Counted from the stretch's first letter, positions 1 through 8,029 are shown. The stretch: DNA of 14,817 nucleotides from Promethearchaeota archaeon (GCA_019894875.1 JAGXNR010000072.1:1-14817); one strand, 5' to 3'. Made by a program: numbers and translations. The notes: generated by a model not told the origin, from the letters alone.

Positions 1-168
1 AATCCTAGGAAGACAAAAATTAAGGGTATAATCAGCTTGACTTCTTTCTTAATAAAAATTCACCGCGATTTAAGGAAATATGAAATAAAGGTATTTAAAA
101 TACTTTGGTTTATTCATAAATATTATTTTTGTATTAATATTTTATTTATAAAAAAGGGGATGTTTGAT

Positions 169-2205
169 ATGAGTGAAAAAAAGTCGAAGATTGAGTTATC
201 GTCACTACCTTTTATGGATAGTAGCCTTGAACTAGAAAAGCGAGTTGAAGATTTATTAGAACGCTTAACATTACAAGAGAAATTTATGCTTAGTTCGGGG
301 CAAAAATGGTGGTATACGAAACCAATAGGAAGATTAGGAATTAAAGAATTCGCGATGCATGATGGACCGCATGGTGTCAGGGTAGATAGAGAAGGCAAAA
401 TAAAAACTACCTATTTTCCTTCTACCATATGCAGAGCTGCAACTTGGAATACTGAGTTATCAAACAAATTTGGAATAGCAATCGCACAGGAAATACGAGA
501 TATCGGAGCACATATGTTGCTGGCTCCAGGTATTAATATTCAACGAACCCCTATGTGCGGTCGAACATTTGAATATCAATCTGAAGATCCTTATTTGAAT
601 AAAAAATTAGCTGTTGCGGTTGTAAAAGGGGTTCAAAGTCAAAGAGTAGCTGCATGTATAAAACATTTCATCTGTAATAATCAAGAAACTAATCGTTTCA
701 CTTCTAGTTCTGAAGTCAGTGAACGAGCTTTGCATGAAATATATTATCCAGCGTTTAAAGCTGCAGTTCAAAAGGCAGATGCTTGGTCAATTATGAGCTG
801 TTATAATAAAGTAAATGGAATATATGGTTCTGAAAATGAGCATCTCCTTAGAGAAGTATTAATGAGTGAATGGGGTTTTAGAGGCTTTGTAGTTACTGAC
901 TGGGGTGCTGGAAGTAGAACTACTAGTGCTGAAAGTTGCATCAATGCAGGCTTGACTCTTGAAATGCCTGCAGCTAGCATATATAATATTTTTAGACTAT
1001 CTGAAGCCTATAAAGAAGGAAAATTCACCGAAGAAGCTCTGAATGATAATATACGACGTTTATTGCGGGTTATGTTTTTAGTAGGGCTTTTTGATAATGA
1101 AAATGCATTGCCTAAAGGGAGTAGAAATACACCAGAACATCAAGCCTTAGCTTGTGAAATTGCTGAAGAAGGGATAGTACTTCTGAAGAATGAAAGGAAT
1201 ATTCTTCCTATAGATAAGAAAAAAGTCAAAAAAATTGCAGTAATCGGACCGAATGCTAATAAGAAAACTTATTTAGGAGGAGGGAGTTCTTCAAACTTTC
1301 CTCCTTATGAGATTAAGCCAATAGTAGGGATTGAAGAAAAGTGTAAAGATAAAGTTGAAATAATCAATTCTCCATCAGAAGCGGATATAACTGTCATTTT
1401 TGCGGGCTTAACGCATCAAGAGGGAATGGATAGAGAAGGAGTTGATAAGGTTTCTTTTAGTCTGCCGGAAGATCAAATTTCATTAATCACCGAAACTATA
1501 GAAGAAAATCCTAATACAGTAGTTGTTCTTACTGGTGGTAGCCCTATATCAATGATAAATTGGATTGATAAGGTTCCAGCCGTAGTACAAGCATGGTATG
1601 GTGGAATGGAAGCCGGAAATGCAATTGCTAATATCCTTTTTGGCGATGTCAATCCATCTGGGAAACTCCCAATAACTTTCCCTAAAGAACTATCGGATTC
1701 ACCTGCACATGTTTCTGAACGAACCTATCCCGGTGATGAAAATTTACATGTATTTTATGATGAAGGCATCTTTGTGGGATACCGTCATTTTGATACAAAA
1801 AACATTGAACCTCAATTTCCTTTTGGGCATGGATTATCTTACACCACATTCACTTACAATAACCTTAATATAAGTAATGAAAAGGTGTCGGGTGATGGAA
1901 AATTGGATATAACAGTAGATATTACAAATTCTGGTGAGCGTCTTGGAGCAGAAGTGGTCCAATTATATATTCAAGATGTTAAGAGTAGCATAGAAAGACC
2001 TCTCAAAGAACTTAAAGGATTTAAAAAGGTTAAATTAAAACCTAATAAAACTGAAACGATTAAATTTGAAATAACAAAAGAGGATCTCTCCTTTTATGAT
2101 GAGAATAACAATCGTTGGAAAGCTGAAAAAGGGTTATTCAATATACTCATTGGAAGCTCATCCCGAGATATTAGGCTACAAGGGAAGATTGAATTCTTAG
2201 GGTAG
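169..2205 (+). CDS. Glycoside hydrolase family 3 beta-glycosidase (beta-glucosidase/xylosidase type)
   Basis: This is a full-length three-domain GH3 enzyme of 678 residues that releases terminal beta-linked sugars by a retaining mechanism. The (beta/alpha)8 barrel spans about residues 20-300 and has the KH motif (K165-H166, then NNQETNR). The nucleophile is D244 in GFVVTDWGA. The alpha/beta sandwich (about 330-560) carries the likely acid/base E418 in HQEGMDREGVDK. A fibronectin-III-like domain ends the protein (about 580-678, with ERPLKELKGF). No signal peptide or membrane segment is visible, so it should act in the cytoplasm on imported glycosides. I chose ATG 169 because GGGG at 156-159 lies 9 nt upstream. 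ATG 160 is possible. The frame stays open to the window edge through a TTG at 37, but that extension encodes a low-complexity F/I/K/Y-rich stretch outside the family. The stop is 14 nt before the URO-D-like gene, so the two are probably co-transcribed. The exact sugar cannot be read from the sequence. Confidence 0.95.
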   Translation: MSEKKSKIELSSLPFMDSSLELEKRVEDLLERLTLQEKFMLSSGQKWWYTKPIGRLGIKEFAMHDGPHGVRVDREGKIKTTYFPSTICRAATWNTELSNKFGIAIAQEIRDIGAHMLLAPGINIQRTPMCGRTFEYQSEDPYLNKKLAVAVVKGVQSQRVAACIKHFICNNQETNRFTSSSEVSERALHEIYYPAFKAAVQKADAWSIMSCYNKVNGIYGSENEHLLREVLMSEWGFRGFVVTDWGAGSRTTSAESCINAGLTLEMPAASIYNIFRLSEAYKEGKFTEEALNDNIRRLLRVMFLVGLFDNENALPKGSRNTPEHQALACEIAEEGIVLLKNERNILPIDKKKVKKIAVIGPNANKKTYLGGGSSSNFPPYEIKPIVGIEEKCKDKVEIINSPSEADITVIFAGLTHQEGMDREGVDKVSFSLPEDQISLITETIEENPNTVVVLTGGSPISMINWIDKVPAVVQAWYGGMEAGNAIANILFGDVNPSGKLPITFPKELSDSPAHVSERTYPGDENLHVFYDEGIFVGYRHFDTKNIEPQFPFGHGLSYTTFTYNNLNISNEKVSGDGKLDITVDITNSGERLGAEVVQLYIQDVKSSIERPLKELKGFKKVKLKPNKTETIKFEITKEDLSFYDENNNRWKAEKGLFNILIGSSSRDIRLQGKIEFLG

Positions 2206-2219
2206 AAGAGAATTTAAAA

Positions 2220-3506
2220 ATGATTGTAAAAGAAGACTTAGAAGAAGCAAAGGAAAGAATGAAGGCATGGTGGGACCATGAAACAACTGATAGACCTACT
2301 ATTGCTTATAATATACCAGATGGGCAGAATTCTGCAAAAGCCCTTTTAGCATCGAGTGCATTAAATTATGATTTAGGTAAGAATTGGGATGGAATTGAGC
2401 CAATTCTAAATACTTTTGAAAACAATAGTGATGGTCTAATTTGGGGTGGTGAATCTATTCCCCGATATTTTCCTAACTATGGCCCAGGAGCAATGGCAGC
2501 AGTATTAGGTGTAACTCCTGAATACAAATCAAATACGATATGGTTTCATAGAAAGACTGATGTAAAAGATATTATTAATCACCTTGAAAGTGCTAAATTA
2601 AATAATAATAATGAGTGGTATGTTAGATTAAAGCGTACCACAGAAATTGCTGCTAAACGGGGGGCAAAAAATAATTATTGTGTTGCCATGACTGATTTAG
2701 GAGGGATACTTGATATCTTAGTGTCATTTTTAGGCCCTCAAGAGATTATCATTCAAATGAGAAGGAATCCAGAACTAATCGATACTTGTAGAGCGATAAT
2801 AATGGAAAAATATCTAAAGCTTTACGATGAACTTCAAAATTTAATTAATAAATATGTAGATGGATGTGATACGTGGTTGAATCTTTGGTGCCCAAAGCGA
2901 TATTATACCATGCAAAGTGATTTATGTGTTATGCTTAATCAGCAATACTTTTATAGGTTTGTGTTACCAGACCTTAAAGAACAAGCAGAGCATATGGATT
3001 ATTCATTTTACCATTTAGATGGTCCGGAGCAAATTAGATTTCTTGATGATATTTTAAAAGTAGTTGATGGGATTCAATGGGTACCCGGGGCAAAACCGGG
3101 GATGCCACAAGATGGTGCTGATAAATGGATGCCACTTTATAAGAAAATTCAAAAGGCTGGAAAAAATATACATATGACAATATTTGATTACCCCGTGGTT
3201 CCAAAGGTATATAAGCAATTAGATCCTAAAGGATTATTTGTCTATACTGTGTATTTTACAAAAGGTTTAGCTGAGTGCTATTTACCGAAATTTATTGGGG
3301 GAGATGGGGGAGAGCTTGTGGTAAAAATTTCACAGTGGGCAAATGAAAATAAAATTGGAAGGATAAACAAGGCAAGAATAAGAGAATATACAACGAATAA
3401 TAATATTCAGATTAGCAAATCCCTTGAAAGTCAAATACTCAGAGATTTAAAAAAAGAAGTAAGTACTTTTAGTTATATCCCAGACGTTGAGAAGAAACGG
3501 ATATAA
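2220..3506 (+). CDS. URO-D superfamily protein of unknown substrate (MtaA/uroporphyrinogen decarboxylase-like fold)
   Basis: This 428-residue protein resembles the uncharacterised branch of the uroporphyrinogen-decarboxylase/corrinoid-methyltransferase superfamily. Visible family features are an N-terminal KAWWDHETTDRP segment, GPGAMAAVLGV, the helical stretch MTDLGGILDILVSFLG, an EF-like YFYRFVLPDLKEQ segment and the signature YHLDGPEQIRFLDDIL with H265 and D267. IQWVPG follows. In MtaA-type relatives the equivalent region supplies metal and corrinoid-methyl chemistry. Here H265, D267 and C-containing WCPKRYY are candidates, but that is inference. It is not a haem-pathway enzyme on this evidence: there are no haem neighbours, and the sequence belongs to the HLDGP group. 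It follows the GH3 gene by 14 nt with no good ribosome binding site, suggesting translational coupling and a shared role in sugar or glycoside breakdown. Confidence 0.75.
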   Translation: MIVKEDLEEAKERMKAWWDHETTDRPTIAYNIPDGQNSAKALLASSALNYDLGKNWDGIEPILNTFENNSDGLIWGGESIPRYFPNYGPGAMAAVLGVTPEYKSNTIWFHRKTDVKDIINHLESAKLNNNNEWYVRLKRTTEIAAKRGAKNNYCVAMTDLGGILDILVSFLGPQEIIIQMRRNPELIDTCRAIIMEKYLKLYDELQNLINKYVDGCDTWLNLWCPKRYYTMQSDLCVMLNQQYFYRFVLPDLKEQAEHMDYSFYHLDGPEQIRFLDDILKVVDGIQWVPGAKPGMPQDGADKWMPLYKKIQKAGKNIHMTIFDYPVVPKVYKQLDPKGLFVYTVYFTKGLAECYLPKFIGGDGGELVVKISQWANENKIGRINKARIREYTTNNNIQISKSLESQILRDLKKEVSTFSYIPDVEKKRI

Positions 3507-3561
3507 TAGATTTTATTTTAAAGAAATTGGTCAAGAGATTAAATAACCTTAGAATTATTAA

Positions 3562-3568
3562 TTTTTTT
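3562..3568 (+). terminator. T7 tract after the GH3/URO-D operon
   Basis: A run of seven T lies 56 nt beyond the stop codon of the URO-D-like gene, in an AT-rich gap. Archaeal RNA polymerases often terminate at such T tracts without a hairpin. This one is short, so support is modest. Confidence 0.35.
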
Positions 3569-3627
3569 AAGTAAAAACCTCTTCTTTTATTGTAATAACA
3601 TTCAAAATGTTTTAATGAATTCGAGAT

Positions 3628-3671
3628 TAATATAATTTTAAATCCACTATGAAAAATGAGAAATGGTGAGG
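3628..3671 (+). promoter_or_regulatory. Promoter and ribosome binding site of the short-chain dehydrogenase
   Basis: A TATA-like stretch TTAATATAATTTTAAA (3628-3643) sits about 40 nt before ATG 3676. A start about 25 nt downstream would give a leader of roughly 15-20 nt. That leader would hold the ribosome binding site GGTGAGG (3665-3671), 4 nt before the start at its 3' edge. An inverted repeat AACATT-CAA-AATGTT (3597-3611) lies just upstream of the TATA element and could be an operator, but 6-bp arms in AT-rich DNA may be chance. Confidence 0.45.
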
Positions 3672-3675
3672 ATGA

Positions 3676-4476
3676 ATGGTAAACCGTTTAAGAGGAAAAA
3701 TAGCTATAGTTGTTGGAGCAGGACAACAACCAGGAGAAGGCATTGGGAACGGAAGAGCAATGTCAATCCTTTTTGCCCGTGAAGGTGCAAAGGTAATGCT
3801 AGTTGATAAGAATCTTGAGAGAGCTAAAGAAACAAAATCCATGATTGATAAGGAAGGTGGAGAATCTTTTATTTTTGAAGCAGATATTACTAAAGAAGAT
3901 GATTGTCAGGAAATAGCAAATAAATGTGTTGAGGTTCATGAAAAAATCGACATCCTTGTAAATAATGTTGGTATAGGTACAGGCGATAGGAATTTGGTCG
4001 ATTTGAGTGAAGAAGCATGGGATAAGATTTTCGATGTAAATCTTAAGGGGATGTTTTTTGTATGTAAGTACATCTTACCCATAATGGAGAAACAGGAAAG
4101 TGGTTCAATAATAAATATTTCTTCTGTTGCTGCTGTTGCTGCTGCTCGTTATGTAGCCTACAAAATTTCAAAATCAGGGGTTAATTCCTTAACTCATCAA
4201 CTTGCTATGAAGTATGCTAAGAATGGCATCCGAGTTAATGCTATCATGCCAGGTTTAATGAATACTCCAATGGCGATTGAAGGAATTTCAAAAGCTAGGG
4301 GGATAAACAAAGAAGATCTAATAAAAATGAGGAATAAAATGGTTCCTCTAAAAGGTGGTATGGGGAGTGCATGGGATGTAGCAAATGCAGCACTTTTCTT
4401 GGCATCAGATGAAGCAAAATTCATTACTTCAGTTATCCTCCCTGTAGATGGAGGTCAAAGTTCAAAGATTGGCTGA
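3676..4476 (+). CDS. Short-chain dehydrogenase/reductase (SDR), NAD-preferring
   Basis: This is a 266-residue classical-type SDR. The Rossmann glycine motif is the extended form GAGQQPGEGIGNG (about residues 14-26). D44 at the end of beta-2 (MLVDKN) points to NAD(H) rather than NADP(H). NNVGIG replaces the usual NNAG. The catalytic set is S149/S150 in NISSVAA with Y162 and K166 of the YKISK motif. The C-terminus has the usual ASDEAKFITSVILPVDGG. The S-to-Y distance is one residue shorter than in FabG if S150 is catalytic, or standard if it is S149. The start at ATG 3676 has a GGTGA ribosome binding site. The gene is convergent with the thiolase/DUF35 operon. A 3-hydroxyacyl-CoA or 3-oxoacyl role would fit the acyl-CoA genes around it, but many SDRs act on sugars or alcohols, so the substrate is open. 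Confidence 0.9.
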   Translation: MVNRLRGKIAIVVGAGQQPGEGIGNGRAMSILFAREGAKVMLVDKNLERAKETKSMIDKEGGESFIFEADITKEDDCQEIANKCVEVHEKIDILVNNVGIGTGDRNLVDLSEEAWDKIFDVNLKGMFFVCKYILPIMEKQESGSIINISSVAAVAAARYVAYKISKSGVNSLTHQLAMKYAKNGIRVNAIMPGLMNTPMAIEGISKARGINKEDLIKMRNKMVPLKGGMGSAWDVANAALFLASDEAKFITSVILPVDGGQSSKIG

Positions 4477-4546
4477 ATTATTAAATAAAAATAAAGCAAT
4501 ACTACTTGAGACTTCTGAAAAGATAAGTTATCAATGTTAAAAAGAT

Positions 4547-4555
4547 AAAAAAAAA
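4547..4555 (-). terminator. T9 tract ending the thiolase/DUF35 operon
   Basis: Nine consecutive A on the plus strand read as T9 on the minus strand, 11-19 nt beyond the DUF35 stop codon, with further T-rich sequence after it. This matches archaeal T-tract termination. It lies between convergent genes. Confidence 0.55.
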
Positions 4556-4565
4556 GATTTTAAGA

Positions 4566-4985
4566 CTACATGGGTTCAAACCCTAAGTCTACTCTTGTTT
4601 CACCCGTTAATTCGGTTTCTATGAATGATAATTTAACAGGAGTGCCAATTGAAATTGAGTCAGGCTTAGATTCATCTACACCTATTAATTGGCCAGAAAT
4701 CATAGGTCCTTCATCAAGTTCTATGACTGAAAAACAATATGGTTTTTTCATAGAATAACCCTTACTTACCATGAACGTTGTTCCTACTCCAATACACGAA
4801 AATGCAACAAGTTTACCCTTACCAGACATCTCAACCCACTCTAAATCAGTTGAGTTGCATTTAATACATAATTTCCTTGGGGGGACATATGTTGCATTGC
4901 ATTTTTTGCATTTAGAACCCATTAATTTCTTACTATTTACATATTCTAGATAATTTTGAACTGTAATTTCCTTTTCTTCTGACAT
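4566..4985 (-). CDS. DUF35 OB-fold/zinc-ribbon acyl-CoA-binding partner of thiolase
   Basis: This 139-residue protein has a rubredoxin-like zinc ribbon with C26-x2-C29 and C40-x2-C43, followed by an OB-fold (about residues 55-137; VEMSGKGKLVAFSCIG, then PYCFSVIELDEGP). In characterised archaeal systems DUF35 proteins bridge thiolase and HMG-CoA synthase and channel acyl-CoA. Related proteins partner SCP-x-like thiolases and hydratases in lipid or steroid degradation. Here it lies 22 nt downstream of the SCP-x-like thiolase, so complex formation with that enzyme is the natural reading. No HMG-CoA synthase is in the window. The start has an AAGGTGA ribosome binding site 9 nt upstream. Confidence 0.92.
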   Translation of the reverse strand: MSEEKEITVQNYLEYVNSKKLMGSKCKKCNATYVPPRKLCIKCNSTDLEWVEMSGKGKLVAFSCIGVGTTFMVSKGYSMKKPYCFSVIELDEGPMISGQLIGVDESKPDSISIGTPVKLSFIETELTGETRVDLGFEPM

Positions 4986-5007
4986 TTTTGAATTTCACCT
5001 TAAATTT

Positions 5008-6267
5008 TTATTTTTCATAAATAGTAATAACACATGTAGCCCCAGATCCTCCTAAATTATGAGTTAGAGCTTTTTCTACATCAAATTTTACTTGTCTATT
5101 TCTTTCAGCAATTCCGCGCATTTGTTTAAAGATTTCAACTGCCATAGCAGCCCCGGTAGCACCAACAGGATGACCTTTTGATTTTAAACCTCCAGAAGTA
5201 TTTATTGGTCTAGCTCCATCTCTCTTTGTTTCTCCATTTTTTATAGCTTCAACAGCTTTACCTTTTTCATAAAATCCTAAATCCTCTAAAGCTATGACTT
5301 CAGCTATAGTAAAGCAATCATGAACTTCTGCAATTTGCATATCTTTTGGACCTAATCCCGCCATATCATATGCTTGTCTTGCTGCTTCTTTAGCTGCCAC
5401 AAAACTCATAATATCCGTTCTATCATGTAAAGAAAGGGCGGCACTTCCTTGTCCTGTTCCTGTTATCCATATTGGGGTATCTGTAAAGTTTTTTGCAACA
5501 TCTTCAGCCGCTAAAAATACACAAGAAGCACCATCTGTTACCAGTGAACAGTCGAATAGTCTTAACGGGGAAGCAATCATAGGATTCGATGAGCTATTTA
5601 GATAATCCATCTCGTCTTTCCAGTCTGGTACATCTTTTCCTTCAGATTCGAGTTTACTGATCTTCCTTGTCATTAAATCTTTAATCGAATTTTGCATTTG
5701 AGCATATGGATTTTCTTTTCCATTTTCATGATTTTTTATAGCAACTCTTTTTAAATCGTCATGAGTAGTTCCATACTTGTTGAAATGAGCAGAGGCAATT
5801 GCTGCATACAAGCCTGGAAAAGTAGCTCCTGCGGGGTATTCAAATAGATTATCAGAAGCAGTGGCTAAAGTATCAGTCACGAGAGTTGTCGAAACTTCAT
5901 TCATACATTCAACCCCACTTACAGCTATTACATCATGTGCCCCCGAGGCAATTGCTAAAATTGCTTGACGAAATGCAACACCACTACTTGCACAAGCTCC
6001 TTCCATGCGTGGTGCTGGTTTCGGAGATAATCCAACTAAATTTGCCATTTGTGGACCTAGGTGTCCTTGGTGATTGAATAAATCGGAGGAGTAATTTCCT
6101 ACATAACAAGCATCTATATCTTTAGGTTCTATTCCATTATCTACTCTTTTAATGGCATCTAGCCATGCATCAACCCATAAATCCGGATTCCGTTTGGCAG
6201 GAAAATGTCTCCCAAATTTAGACATCCCCGCTCCAATGATTCCAACCTTTCTTGCTAATTTGCCCAT
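5008..6267 (-). CDS. SCP-x/archaeal-type thiolase (acetyl-CoA C-acyltransferase family)
   Basis: This is a full-length 419-residue thiolase-fold enzyme that breaks or forms a carbon-carbon bond between acyl-CoAs. C92 in EGACASSG is the acyl-accepting nucleophile. H316 in EVHDCFTIAE and H366 in GGLKSKGHPVGATG are the catalytic histidines. The HDCF form is typical of the SCP-2/SCP-x and archaeal group. The C-terminal CxG loop of classical thiolases is replaced by HNLGGSGATCV (C412), as in that group. Residues of about 194-228 look like an inserted charged, Lys/Glu/Asp-rich loop compared with SCP-x enzymes from memory. A GGTGA ribosome binding site lies 4 nt before ATG 6267. The DUF35 partner follows by 22 nt. 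Thiolysis in beta-oxidation or condensation in a biosynthetic direction are both possible. Confidence 0.93.
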   Translation of the reverse strand: MGKLARKVGIIGAGMSKFGRHFPAKRNPDLWVDAWLDAIKRVDNGIEPKDIDACYVGNYSSDLFNHQGHLGPQMANLVGLSPKPAPRMEGACASSGVAFRQAILAIASGAHDVIAVSGVECMNEVSTTLVTDTLATASDNLFEYPAGATFPGLYAAIASAHFNKYGTTHDDLKRVAIKNHENGKENPYAQMQNSIKDLMTRKISKLESEGKDVPDWKDEMDYLNSSSNPMIASPLRLFDCSLVTDGASCVFLAAEDVAKNFTDTPIWITGTGQGSAALSLHDRTDIMSFVAAKEAARQAYDMAGLGPKDMQIAEVHDCFTIAEVIALEDLGFYEKGKAVEAIKNGETKRDGARPINTSGGLKSKGHPVGATGAAMAVEIFKQMRGIAERNRQVKFDVEKALTHNLGGSGATCVITIYEK

Positions 6268-6363
6268 AATTTCACCATATTTTCTTTTAAATTTTATAAT
6301 TTTAGATTCAAAGAATTGAATTATTGAAAAATTAAATGTATTTTTGTTTTATATAATATATTT
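6268..6363 (-). promoter_or_regulatory. Candidate promoter region of the thiolase/DUF35 operon
   Basis: Reading the minus strand, two TATA-like elements precede the thiolase: TATATTATATAAAAC (6360-6346) and ATTATAAAAT (6300-6291). The first would give a leader of about 50 nt, the second a nearly leaderless transcript that would lose the GGTGA site at 6272-6276. The upstream element is therefore the better candidate. The region also separates the MFS gene, so the operon may be transcribed on its own. Confidence 0.35.
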
Positions 6364-6366
6364 TTC

Positions 6367-7599
6367 TTAATCATGAAAATATTTAGATAAATACCATATT
6401 TCAACAAAAATCCCGATAAATGAAATAAATAAAGGTGCTACATAATGTACATTTTCAATAAGGAAACCCCCTAAGAATCCTGTGGGTAGAAACCCAATTC
6501 CTCTCATCATTCCAACAATCCCATAAGATTCTCCTTTTCTGGTTTCATCCAAACCAGTTAAAGACATCTGTTCAGAGGGGATAAATGTACAAACACTTAT
6601 AGAAAACGGTATATGGCTAATGATTAAAGCAGGAAGCAAGAATGCTTTAAAACCTGATGCCCAAACAAAGTAAGCAATAATATTTATGAAAAAGAATGAT
6701 AAGCCAAAGAACTGACTTAAAATAAGAGACTTCCTTTTTCCGATTTTATCTGCAATATGACCTCCAGGAATTTGAAAAATCATATTGGATGCATTAAACA
6801 CAATGATTATCAAAGCAAGGTTTTCTCGTGTAATGAGATAAAAATCTCTTAATCCTCCACTATAAACTGATAAGCCAATATTATAAATAAATAAATCTAA
6901 AGAGAAGAAAATCAGTATAGCTTTACTCTTGGGATTTTTAATAATTTTTTTCCACACTCCTTGCTCTGAATCGAAAGAACCAGTAAGCTTTAATTTCGAG
7001 TTTTTCTCAAACTTAAATTTTTCAGATATAAAGATTAAGTTAATTAACCATTCAACTATTAAAATTCCGATATAAATTAAAAAGAAAAAGCGTGAATCCA
7101 GAGCAGGATTAAATAGCACAAAAGTAGAACCACATATCGTTCCCCCAAAAAAAGAGAAAATAATGAGTCCATACATTAAACCTTTTGATTTGTTACTATT
7201 TTCAGAAATGAAAATTAAACTGCTAAGATTGTTCATTACGATCCCAAAGAAAAATAACAAAATTCCTATAACCAAAAATAATATGGTATTAGAATTAGAA
7301 AAAATAAGAGATGTTAATCCTAAAACATAAAAAAGTATGCTACTTAACATCAACTTCTTTCGTCCAAATCGATCTGATAACTTACCCACCAAAGGCATTG
7401 GTAAAAATTGTACAATAGCACCAATAGTAACTAAAATACCCGTGATCATTATAGAATTTGTGAGTTCTAAAACAAACGGTTGATACACTACATTGAACAT
7501 CCCGGCACCCATACCATGAAATAAATTGATAATAAAGAGTGCCCACAAATTTTTACGTTTTACTTTGTCAATTTCCTCTGAGTTGGTGTATTTATTCAT
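6367..7599 (-). CDS. Major facilitator superfamily (MFS) transporter
   Basis: This is a 410-residue polytopic membrane protein with about 12 hydrophobic segments in two halves. The MFS motif A is clear after TM2 (GKLSDRFGRKK, 72-82) and recurs in degenerate form after TM8 (GGHIADKIGKRK, 279-290). A hydrophilic central loop (about 193-225) separates the halves. The second half has the GxxxG-rich YGIVGMMRGIGFLPTGFLGG. I chose ATG 7599. A TTG at 7602 directly precedes it and would add one residue. No ribosome binding site is visible. The substrate cannot be deduced; organic acids, sugars or drugs are all possible. The last 32 residues match a decayed second copy at 7742-7867, so this gene was once one of a tandem pair. 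The 99-nt gap to the thiolase leaves co-transcription uncertain. Confidence 0.9.
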   Translation of the reverse strand: MNKYTNSEEIDKVKRKNLWALFIINLFHGMGAGMFNVVYQPFVLELTNSIMITGILVTIGAIVQFLPMPLVGKLSDRFGRKKLMLSSILFYVLGLTSLIFSNSNTILFLVIGILLFFFGIVMNNLSSLIFISENSNKSKGLMYGLIIFSFFGGTICGSTFVLFNPALDSRFFFLIYIGILIVEWLINLIFISEKFKFEKNSKLKLTGSFDSEQGVWKKIIKNPKSKAILIFFSLDLFIYNIGLSVYSGGLRDFYLITRENLALIIIVFNASNMIFQIPGGHIADKIGKRKSLILSQFFGLSFFFINIIAYFVWASGFKAFLLPALIISHIPFSISVCTFIPSEQMSLTGLDETRKGESYGIVGMMRGIGFLPTGFLGGFLIENVHYVAPLFISFIGIFVEIWYLSKYFHD

Positions 7600-7741
7600 C
7601 AATGAAGTTTCTCTAGTTAAATTCTATCAATTTGATATGAACTAAACAATCATAATTTGCCTGTTAAGGAAAAAAGTTACAAATCTTTTGAGGTTTTTGC
7701 TAATGCGTTCCTTTTATATATTTTTGTCGATTTTATAATGC

Positions 7742-7867
7742 TTAATCCTGAAAGTATTTGTGTAAAATCCACATTAAAATAAAAATTCCTACTATTGTAA
7801 TGACAAAAGGAGTAATATAATTTACGTATTCAATAAGAAATAACAGTGCTTTCCCATACCCTTTACC
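7742..7867 (-). pseudogene. Decayed C-terminal remnant of a second MFS transporter gene
   Basis: Read on the minus strand, this segment encodes 41 residues and then a stop (7742-7744), bounded upstream by an in-frame stop (7868-7870). Its last 32 residues align without gaps to the last 32 of the intact MFS protein (379-410), with 17 identities. Matches include FLIE..., GIF, W.L.KYF.D and the same terminal Asp before the stop. Both genes also share the TTAATC...TG ending at the DNA level. Upstream of the stop the similarity fades into frames with further stops and no start codon. I read this as the surviving tail of a tandem paralogue whose N-terminal nine-tenths has been deleted or has diverged. 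Confidence 0.75.
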
Positions 7868-7872
7868 TTAAA

Positions 7873-7915
7873 GGGAAATAGTTCCCATTTCTTAGAAGTA
7901 CTCTATTTTTCTAAG
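7873..7915. repeat. Two consecutive small inverted repeats
   Basis: GGGAA-ATAG-TTCCC (7873-7886) is followed 4 nt later by CTTAGAA (7891-7897) and its complement TTCTAAG (7909-7915), with an 11-nt spacer. Both could form hairpins in RNA of either strand. They lie just beyond the MFS remnant. Function is unknown. Confidence 0.45.
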
Positions 7916-7954
7916 AGGGTCATACAATTTAAATCTTCTACGCTATCCCAAAAA

Positions 7955-7969
7955 TATACTAGTAGTATA
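7955..7969. promoter_or_regulatory. Perfect 15-bp palindrome, candidate operator
   Basis: TATACTA-G-TAGTATA is a perfect palindrome with a single central base, a geometry suited to a dimeric DNA-binding regulator. It lies about 145 nt upstream of the DUF438 gene and 355 nt upstream of the divergent MFS gene. No transcription factor gene is adjacent, so the assignment is inference. Confidence 0.4.
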
Positions 7970-7998
7970 ATAGTAGCAAAAATAATTTACTTTTCAGC

Positions 7999-8029
7999 AT
8001 ATCCTCTTTATGAATTAAATTGAGGATAT
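7999..8029. repeat. 8-bp-arm inverted repeat (ATATCCTC/GAGGATAT)
   Basis: Perfect arms at 7999-8006 and 8022-8029 flank a 15-nt AT-rich spacer. They could form a stem-loop in RNA or act as two half-sites. The GC-bearing CCTC/GAGG cores make a chance match less likely than for pure A/T repeats. It lies 84 nt upstream of the DUF438 start. Confidence 0.45.

Noticed and set aside
37..168. Upstream extension of the GH3 reading frame from a TTG at 37
   Set aside because: The frame happens to be open, but the extension is A/T-driven low-complexity sequence unrelated to GH3 N-termini. A GGGG site and two ATG codons lie at the expected family start.
4522..4532. GATAA-G-TTATC palindrome between convergent genes
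   Set aside because: It has 5-bp A/T-rich arms and is located between two 3' ends, where no operator is expected. Chance is likely.
7894..8000. Short minus-strand frame (about 24-28 codons, ending MTLLEK) in the long intergenic region
   Set aside because: It has no start codon with context, no recognisable similarity to the MFS protein or anything else, and its length is expected by chance.
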